A stretch of DNA of 17,480 bases from an uncultured bacterium (lineage in GTDB: Bacteria > Planctomycetota > UBA1135 > GCA-002686595). The DNA is taken from NCBI GenBank assembly GCA_902826945.1, contig CADEGS010000078.1:1-17480 (forward strand). The letters are read 5' to 3'. The notes beneath the pieces were generated by a model. The model was not told the DNA's origin and ran no database searches. It saw only the letters and a list, made by a program, of their open reading frames with translations. Below are positions 12,917-17,480 of this stretch, in pieces (positions within the stretch are counted from its first letter, which is position 1; each line of letters opens with the position of its first letter). The translations under genes were made by a program, and so were the position numbers.

Positions 12917-15553
12917 TCATTCGCGCGACGTCCGGCGCGCGATCAGGTTCGCGAGCAGACGGTAGGCGCCCGGCACGCCCGCGGGGAGCTGGCGGAAGAG
13001 GCTGATCCCGGTGTAGGTGAAGCGGCCCTTGCCGTGCTCGCAGGTGACGAGCGCGCCCTCGAGCGGCGCCTCGCCCGGGTCGCTCCAGGCGACGAGCGCC
13101 GTGTACCGCGGGTCGAGCTCGCCCGCGAAGTAGAGCCCGCGCTCCTGCACCCAGCCCGCGAAGTCGGCCGCGCCGATCGCGTTCGGCGTCGCGAGCAGCG
13201 GATGCGCCGGCGCGAGCAGCGTCGGCGGCGCCTCCTCGACCGTCACGCGCCCGCGCGTCAGCGCGAAGGGGTAGGGCCCGATGCGCTTCGGATCGAGCAC
13301 GAGGTCGCCGCTCAGCGTGTTGTACTGCACGACGAGCGTCCCGCCGTCCGCGACCCAGTCGAGGAGCAGCGGCTGGAAGCGCGCCAGCGCGGGCACGGTG
13401 TTGTAGGCGCGCACGCCGGTCACGACGGCGTCGCAGCGCTCGAGCTCGGCGCGCCCGGCGCTCGCCGGATCGATGCGCTCGACCGCCACGCCCAGCCGCC
13501 GCAGCGCCGCGGGCACCTCGTCGCCGGCGCCCTCGAGGTAGCCGACGGTGCGCACGTCCACCGTGACGTCCAGCGGCACGAGCCGCACCTCGGCCGGCGC
13601 GTACCAGACCTGCGGCAGGACGTGCTCGTGGTCGATCGTGTGCTGCGTGAGCTCGCTCGCGCCGCGCGCGCCGGAGAAGGAGAGGCGCAGGAGGCCGCCC
13701 TCGGCGTCGGGCGCGCGGCGCAGCGCGAGCTCGAGGCGCGCGCGCTCGCCGCGGCGCAGCGCCGCGACCGGCTCGGGCGCGCGCTCGAGCGTCCAGCCCG
13801 GCGGCGCCACTGCGGAGAGCGTGCCGGCGAGGTCGTCGGTCAGCGCGAGCACGTCCACCGCCAGCGCGCAGCGCTCGCCGCGCACGATCGCCACGCTCTC
13901 GGCGGGCTCGATCGAGGCCACGGGCGTGACGGCGACCGCTTGCGTGCGCTCGCCGTCGACGCGGTCCACCCAGGTGCGCATCAGCGCGCGCTCGACCGGG
14001 ATCTCGAGCCCGTCGGCGAGGCGCAGCGTGACGCGCAGGGTCGCGCTCGGGCGCGCGCGCGGCTCGATGCCGCTCGGCGCGAGCGGAGCGGCGTCCGCGG
14101 CGCCGGCGCGATCCCAGGGCGCGCCGGCGGTCGCCTCGGGATCGCCGGGTCGCGACGCGTCCGCCGTGCCCGTGCGCTCGACGACGAACAGCGCCTCGTG
14201 CGGCGCCGCGAGCCAGTACGGCTGGTCGAGCGGGGCGTCCGCCGGCGGCGCGAAGCGCAGCTCGACCGCCAGCGGCTCGTTCACCGGGAGAGCGCGCTCG
14301 ACCGCCTCGCTCGCGCCGTGGGGCCCTTCGACGCGCGCCAGCGTGATCTCCGGCCCCGCGCGCCGCTGGAGCGCGCGCACGCGGAGCGCCAGCGCGTCGC
14401 CGCGCGCGACGCTGGCCTGCTCGGCGCTCGCCTCGACGACGACGCCGCAGGCCTGCAGCACGAGCGCGCGCGCCTCGGCCGCCTTGCGCCGCGCGGGCTC
14501 GGCCGCCGGCCCGCCCGCCGCCGCCAGCGCGTCGAGCGCGCGCGCCAGCGCGGCCAGCGCCGGCACGCTCGCCTCGGGCGCGCGCGGGTCGAAGCGCTCG
14601 CACAGGTCGCGCACGAGCGCGTCCGCGCGCTCGCCGCCGGGCAGGTCCGCCCAGCGCGCCGCGACGCCGGCCAGGAGGTCCGCGCCCGCGAGCGGCTCGC
14701 CCTTCTCGAGCCGCAGGTACTCGAGCGCCGTGCCGCGCGTCTCCGCCGCGCCGAAGCCCTGGCTCTTGTGCTGGCTGCGGCTGCGGCCGGCGAGCTCCGA
14801 GTAGCTCGTGCCGAGCAAGGCGTCGTAGCCGCCGACGTCGATCGTGACCCAGCGCGCGGGATCCTTCGCCGCCTGCTCGGGCAGGTCGCGGTTCCACCAC
14901 GTGCTGGCGTTGAAGAAGAGGCGCCCCGGCTGCCAGGGCTCGAGCCCCTCGGCGATCTGCTCGGGGAACGCGCGCGGGTCGGCGGCCAGGTCGAAGGCCT
15001 CGCTCGCGAGCAGCGCCGAGGCGGTGTGCTGGCCGTGGCCGCCGCTGCCGTCGGTCGCGAAGCGCGTGACGATCGCGTCCGGACGGAACGTGCGCAGCAC
15101 GCGCACGACGTCGCCCAGCACCGCCTCGCGCCCCCACTTGGCGAGCGTCTCCTCGGGGCTCTTCGAGTAGCCGAAGTCGACCGCGCGCGTGAAGAACTGC
15201 TCGCCGCCGTCGATGCGCCGCGCCTCGAGCAGCTCCTCGGTGCGCAGGATCCCGAGCGCGTCGCCGAGCTCCGTCCCGATCAGGTTCTGCCCGCCGTCGC
15301 CGCGCGTCAGCGCGAGGTAGCCCGTGCGCACCTGCCGCCCGTTCGAGAGCGTGGCGATCAGGCGCGTGTTCTCGTCGTCGGGATGCGCGGCGAGGTAGAG
15401 CACGCTCCCCAGCCGCCCGAGCTTCTGCATGCGGTGCAGGAGCTCGCCCGCGTCGAGCTGCGCCGGCGGGCGCTGCGCGGCGGCGGGGGCCGAGGAGCAC
15501 AGGAGGAGGCCGAGGACGAACGGGCCGGGGAGGAACGGGAGCGAGAGCTTCAT
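12917..15553 (-). CDS. Secreted PIG-L (LmbE-like) deacetylase with GATase-like C-terminal domain
   Basis: 878 residues. A signal peptide (about 1-27, SAPAAAQ) predicts export. The PIG-L zinc deacetylase domain (about 48-300) has AAHPDDE with His57 and Asp60 and the third ligand His176 in GHGQH; Asp59 is the expected catalytic base. The family removes N-acetyl groups from GlcNAc-type substrates. Residues about 380-640 are beta-rich and include a NEW3-like stretch (APPGWTLERAPEPVAALRRG). Residues about 665-876 resemble a ThuA/class-I GATase-like fold (CDAVVTGVRAYNTVPAL, VADGGTLVVQYNT, GKGRFTYTGISLFRQLPAG). This three-part design is seen in exported PIG-L proteins of Planctomycetota and Bacteroidota. 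It is probably cotranscribed with the symporter 37 bases downstream. The substrate is unknown. Confidence 0.92.
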   Translation of the reverse strand: MKLSLPFLPGPFVLGLLLCSSAPAAAQRPPAQLDAGELLHRMQKLGRLGSVLYLAAHPDDENTRLIATLSNGRQVRTGYLALTRGDGGQNLIGTELGDALGILRTEELLEARRIDGGEQFFTRAVDFGYSKSPEETLAKWGREAVLGDVVRVLRTFRPDAIVTRFATDGSGGHGQHTASALLASEAFDLAADPRAFPEQIAEGLEPWQPGRLFFNASTWWNRDLPEQAAKDPARWVTIDVGGYDALLGTSYSELAGRSRSQHKSQGFGAAETRGTALEYLRLEKGEPLAGADLLAGVAARWADLPGGERADALVRDLCERFDPRAPEASVPALAALARALDALAAAGGPAAEPARRKAAEARALVLQACGVVVEASAEQASVARGDALALRVRALQRRAGPEITLARVEGPHGASEAVERALPVNEPLAVELRFAPPADAPLDQPYWLAAPHEALFVVERTGTADASRPGDPEATAGAPWDRAGAADAAPLAPSGIEPRARPSATLRVTLRLADGLEIPVERALMRTWVDRVDGERTQAVAVTPVASIEPAESVAIVRGERCALAVDVLALTDDLAGTLSAVAPPGWTLERAPEPVAALRRGERARLELALRRAPDAEGGLLRLSFSGARGASELTQHTIDHEHVLPQVWYAPAEVRLVPLDVTVDVRTVGYLEGAGDEVPAALRRLGVAVERIDPASAGRAELERCDAVVTGVRAYNTVPALARFQPLLLDWVADGGTLVVQYNTLSGDLVLDPKRIGPYPFALTRGRVTVEEAPPTLLAPAHPLLATPNAIGAADFAGWVQERGLYFAGELDPRYTALVAWSDPGEAPLEGALVTCEHGKGRFTYTGISLFRQLPAGVPGAYRLLANLIARRTSRE

Positions 15554-15579
15554 GAGCGGTCGAGAGAGGTGGGGCTGGG

Positions 15580-15606
15580 ATCGTACGGCCTGGCTGGTGA
15601 GCCAGG
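15580..15606 (-). promoter_or_regulatory. Candidate promoter/operator of the PIG-L - symporter operon
   Basis: On the minus strand TACGAT (15580-15585) is a -10-like box 26 bases before the PIG-L ATG. Directly upstream is a perfect 7-4-7 dyad, CCTGGCT-N4-AGCCAGG (15589-15606), where a regulator would contact or cover the -35 area. No convincing -35 hexamer is seen, which would fit activator dependence. Confidence 0.35.
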
Positions 15607-16113
15607 GCGCGCGCGAAGGATCCCTTACGAGGCCAGGCTTCCGCGGCCGGCAGCCGGTTCGCGGGTGGCGTCGGCTCGATGCTCTTCGTCGGCGGCTCGT
15701 GGCCGCCTATCGCCTGCGGCGCCTGCCGAGCGGCGTGCCCGTGGTGGCCGGCACGCACGTCGCGCTCCCCGACGCGCTCGACGGAGCGGCCGCATGCCCC
15801 GGCGCGGCTTGCACGCTGACGAGGAGCGGGAGCTCCGGGCCGCTCGGCGGACGGACGCGCTCGTCCCTGGCGGCGGATGGATTCCAGGCGCCAGGGCCAT
15901 TCCCAGGCGGATCGTGGTTCCCAAGCAGCTCGTCACTTCCTCAGCACAACGTCCGGAGTTCCGACCAGCCTCGTCCCTTCCGCGAGGCCCGCGGGCCCCG
16001 TGGCCCGACCGGAGCCTCGGATCGGATGAGCCAAGTCGTTGACAGGGAAAGGGATCCGTCGATGCCTGCCATCGCTTGTGCACCTCGGGGACGGGGGTCG
16101 TGGGCAGCTCCGC
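15607..16113. other. Intergenic region with no recognisable gene
   Basis: About 500 bases between two divergently transcribed operons. Both strands are open in places but the translations are arginine/alanine/proline-rich shadows with no recognisable motif and no ribosome site. GC falls toward the right end. No transposase, tRNA or riboswitch was recognised. Confidence 0.5.
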
Positions 16114-16142
16114 TTGACAACGAATAAGTAGATGGTTATATG
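16114..16142 (+). promoter_or_regulatory. Sigma70-like promoter of the second arsR operon
   Basis: A perfect -35 TTGACA (16114-16119) is followed after 17 bases by TATATG (16137-16142, 4/6). The surrounding 30 bases are strikingly AT-rich for this genome. The -10 ends 7 bases before the arsR ATG at 16150 and no Shine-Dalgarno intervenes, so the transcript probably begins at or next to the start codon. Confidence 0.7.
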
Positions 16143-16147
16143 TTGTC
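16116..16147. promoter_or_regulatory. 32-bp concentric dyad over the second arsR promoter (operator-like)
   Basis: GACAAC (16116-16121) and GTTGTC (16142-16147) are exact complements. Inside them ATAA (16124-16127) and TTAT (16136-16139) are also complementary, and both pairs share the same centre (16131.5). The inner part, ATAAGT-N4-GGTTAT, has the same 6-4-6 geometry and GGTT core as the dyads at 9261 and 9302. Binding here would cover both promoter boxes, fitting autorepression by the adjacent ArsR. Confidence 0.55.
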
Positions 16148-16149
16148 CC

Positions 16150-16479
16150 ATGCCCAGCGCGCCCCTCGTCGAGGACAAGGTCTTCAAGGCGCTGTCTGAC
16201 CCCAGCCGCCGCGCGATCTTCTCGTCGCTCTCGCGCGGGGAGGCGGCGGTGAAGGACCTCACGGCGCGCTTCGACATCTCGCAGCCGGCGGTCTCGCAGC
16301 ACCTCGCGATCCTGAAGGACGCAGGCCTCGTGAACGGCCGGCGCGAGGGGCGCTGCGTCTTCTACCGCACCGAGCCGCTAGGGATGCAGCCGCTCATCGA
16401 CTGGATCGCGCACTACCGCACCTTCTGGAAGGAGAAGGTGGCTCACCTGGAGGAGCTCCTGGAGGGCATGGACGAATGA
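16150..16479 (+). CDS. ArsR-family winged-helix transcriptional regulator (second copy)
   Basis: 109 residues. VFKALSDPSRRAIFSSL (about 11-27) is the classical ArsR opening, followed by VKDLTARFDISQPAVSQHLAILKDAGLV (helix-turn-helix, about 34-61), the wing RREGRCVFYRTEP, and a C-terminal helix with W-rich IDWIAHYRTFWKEKVAHLEELL. It lacks an arsenic-type metal-binding motif and resembles SdpR-like regulators paired with SRPBCC proteins. The ATG at 16150 is preferred to one at 16132, which lies inside the -10/operator region. It overlaps the SRPBCC gene by ATGA. It probably represses its own promoter. Confidence 0.93.
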   Translation: MPSAPLVEDKVFKALSDPSRRAIFSSLSRGEAAVKDLTARFDISQPAVSQHLAILKDAGLVNGRREGRCVFYRTEPLGMQPLIDWIAHYRTFWKEKVAHLEELLEGMDE

Positions 16480-16916
16480 ACCCCGTCGACAAGACAGCTC
16501 GTTCGCAGACGGAGAGGCTCGAGTTCGAGTTCGACCTGCGCCACGCACCGGAGAAGGTTTGGCGCGCCCTGACCGAGCCCGAGCTGCTCGCGCGATGGCT
16601 CCTGCCCGTGTTCGGTCTCGCGCTCGAGCCGGGGACGGCGTTCACCTTCCAGACGCAGCCGATGCCCGGCTGGGACGGCATCGTGCACTGCGAGCTGCTC
16701 GAGGCCGAGGCGCCGCGGATGCTCCGCTACCGCTGGGTGGTCGGCGACATGGACACGGTCGTGGCGTTCACGCTCGCGCCGACGGCCTCGGGCTCGCGCC
16801 TGTCGCTGGTGCACTCGGGCTTCCAGCCAAGCCAGAAGCAGAACTTCGGCGGCGCGCGCTACGGCTGGAGGATGATGGGCGAGAAGCTCGTCGCGCTCCT
16901 GGAGGCGCTTGCGTGA
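16476..16916 (+). CDS. SRPBCC (AHSA1-like) domain protein (second copy)
   Basis: 146 residues, one helix-grip domain. Hallmarks are HAPEKVWRALTEPELLARWLL, the central strands WDGIVHCELLEAEAPRMLRYRWV, VVAFTLAPTASGSRLSLVHSGF, and a long C-terminal helix (YGWRMMGEKLVALLEAL). It starts in an ATGA overlap with the arsR stop, so the two are translationally coupled. It is only loosely similar to the copy at 9320, and the gene order relative to arsR is reversed, arguing against a recent local duplication. The ligand is unknown; a sensing role with ArsR is inferred from the recurrent pairing. Confidence 0.93.
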   Translation: MNPVDKTARSQTERLEFEFDLRHAPEKVWRALTEPELLARWLLPVFGLALEPGTAFTFQTQPMPGWDGIVHCELLEAEAPRMLRYRWVVGDMDTVVAFTLAPTASGSRLSLVHSGFQPSQKQNFGGARYGWRMMGEKLVALLEALA

Positions 16917-16995
16917 GCATCTCGAGGCTCTTGGCCCGCCCGACGAGCGCCGGTCCCGTCGCGGCGTCCGCGCGGACCGGGCCGCGGCTCCCTCG

Positions 16996-17009
16996 TCGCA
17001 AGCTTGCGA
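16996..17009. repeat. Perfect 14-bp palindrome in the intra-operon gap
   Basis: TCGCAAGCTTGCGA reads identically on both strands. It lies in the 226-bp non-coding gap between the SRPBCC gene and the small membrane-protein gene. It has no loop, so a DNA-binding site is likelier than an RNA hairpin. Confidence 0.45.
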
Positions 17010-17104
17010 GCGAGCGTCGAGGGCCCTGCGCGCCGCGGCGTCCCGCTCCGCATCGTTTCGTCCGAGCGAGCGAGCCGCGCTCGCCGGACTCGGTCCGCAA
17101 GCAC

Positions 17105-17121
17105 GCCCGATCGGATCGGGC
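17105..17121. repeat. Perfect 8-1-8 palindrome upstream of the small membrane-protein gene
   Basis: GCCCGATCGGATCGGGC has 8-bp arms around one base and ends 21 bases before the ATG at 17143, just ahead of the Shine-Dalgarno. It may be an operator for an internal promoter or mark the 5' end of a processed message; no clear promoter boxes accompany it. Confidence 0.45.
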
Positions 17122-17142
17122 CCGTCTTCACAGGAGATGCCC

Positions 17143-17361
17143 ATGAAATGGAGCGCGAGGATTCGGCAGACTCACCGCTGGCTCTCTCTCGCCTTCACGC
17201 TGGCCGTGATCGTCAACATCGCCGCGCTGTGGCGAGAGGAGCAGGCCGTCTGGGTGGGCCTCCTGGCGCTTCTCCCGCTCGCCTTGCTGCTGCTCACGGG
17301 CCTCTACCTGTTCGCGCTGCCGCTCGCCAGGAGCCGCGGCGGTCGCCGAGCCGCAGAATGA
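17143..17361 (+). CDS. Small two-TM membrane protein of the arsR-SRPBCC operon
   Basis: 72 residues. Two hydrophobic segments (about 13-31, LSLAFTLAVIVNIAALW; about 37-59, VWVGLLALLPLALLLLTGLYLF) flank a short loop, with a basic N-terminus (KWSARIRQTHRW) and a basic tail. I recognise the pattern from small proteins in similar arsR-SRPBCC operons, but no function is established. The ATG at 17143 has AGGAG (17132-17136) at good spacing; an ATG at 17137 is too close to it. The gene overlaps the next one by ATGA, so it belongs to the operon despite the 226-bp gap behind it. Confidence 0.8.
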   Translation: MKWSARIRQTHRWLSLAFTLAVIVNIAALWREEQAVWVGLLALLPLALLLLTGLYLFALPLARSRGGRRAAE

Positions 17362-17480
17362 GCGCCATGGCGACTTCGAAGAAGAGGACGACCAGGAAGG
17401 GCGCCGGGAAGAGCGCGAAGGCCGCGAAGCCGGTCCTCCTGTCCGGCGGCAATCCGCAGATCGCCAAGGGCTACGGCGAC
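17358..17480 (+). CDS. DUF1801 domain protein, N-terminal part (cut by window end)
   Basis: Forty-one codons are present. A lysine-rich start (MSAMATSKKRTTRKGAGKS) leads into PVLLSGGNPQIAKGYGD, the characteristic opening of DUF1801 proteins. The ATG at 17358 overlaps the preceding stop (ATGA); a second ATG at 17367 is also possible. DUF1801 proteins are small, soluble and biochemically uncharacterised, and often sit beside SRPBCC genes. The remainder lies to the right of the window. Confidence 0.75.
   Translation, partial: MSAMATSKKRTTRKGAGKSAKAAKPVLLSGGNPQIAKGYGD

Noticed and set aside
12833..16042. A 1069-codon plus-strand open frame across the PIG-L gene and the intergenic region
   Set aside because: It is antisense to a well-supported gene with signal peptide and zinc ligands; the translation has no recognisable domain.
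16919..17142. In-frame upstream extension of the small membrane protein to 150 residues
   Set aside because: The extension is Arg/Ala/Ser-rich without motif, while AGGAG at 17132 and the conserved-looking MKWSARIRQTHRW start fit initiation at 17143.
1..17480. CRISPR array, insertion sequence or rRNA
   Set aside because: No regularly spaced direct repeats, transposase motifs or rRNA sequence were seen on either strand.

Overview
This is 17.5 kb of very GC-rich bacterial chromosome. The gene set points to Planctomycetota: a secreted FG-GAP/VCBS protein with a C-terminal domain typical of planctomycete exported proteins, a secreted PIG-L deacetylase beside a sodium:solute symporter, a DUF2911 protein, and a TMTC-like membrane TPR protein. 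The phylum is inferred from gene content; no rRNA or marker gene is present. Long antisense open frames are abundant because of the GC content and were discarded.

Layout. (1) 1-3561: the tail of an upstream gene, then a 1076-residue protein of unknown function. It joins a PD-(D/E)XK-nuclease-like region to a membrane-anchored alpha/beta-hydrolase and has visibly lower GC than the rest of the window. A degenerate copy of the 3' end of a tmRNA gene follows it, so this edge looks like an accessory insertion. (2) 3562-6959: soluble pyridine nucleotide transhydrogenase (sthA, minus strand), divergent from a GT-C/TPR membrane protein. (3) 6956-9124: a secreted FG-GAP protein carrying a cupredoxin-like insert without copper ligands; its stop codon interlocks with that of the TPR gene. 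(4) 9261-10194: an SRPBCC-ArsR two-gene operon behind two identical operator-like dyads, closed by a long hairpin. (5) 10221-15553, minus strand: PIG-L deacetylase, SSS symporter and DUF2911 protein. (6) 15607-16113: about 500 bp with no recognisable gene. (7) 16114-17480: a second stress-type operon, arsR - SRPBCC - two-TM membrane protein - DUF1801 protein (cut by the window end), behind a sigma70-like promoter embedded in a 32-bp concentric dyad.

How the genes may work together. The two ArsR/SRPBCC modules look like separate autoregulated one-component switches with opposite gene order and different operators. The PIG-L/symporter pair suggests release of a deacylated (probably sugar) product outside the cytoplasm and its sodium-driven uptake. 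The item most likely to be new biology is the nuclease-hydrolase fusion next to the tmRNA remnant. Its resemblance to a defence effector is an inference from architecture only.
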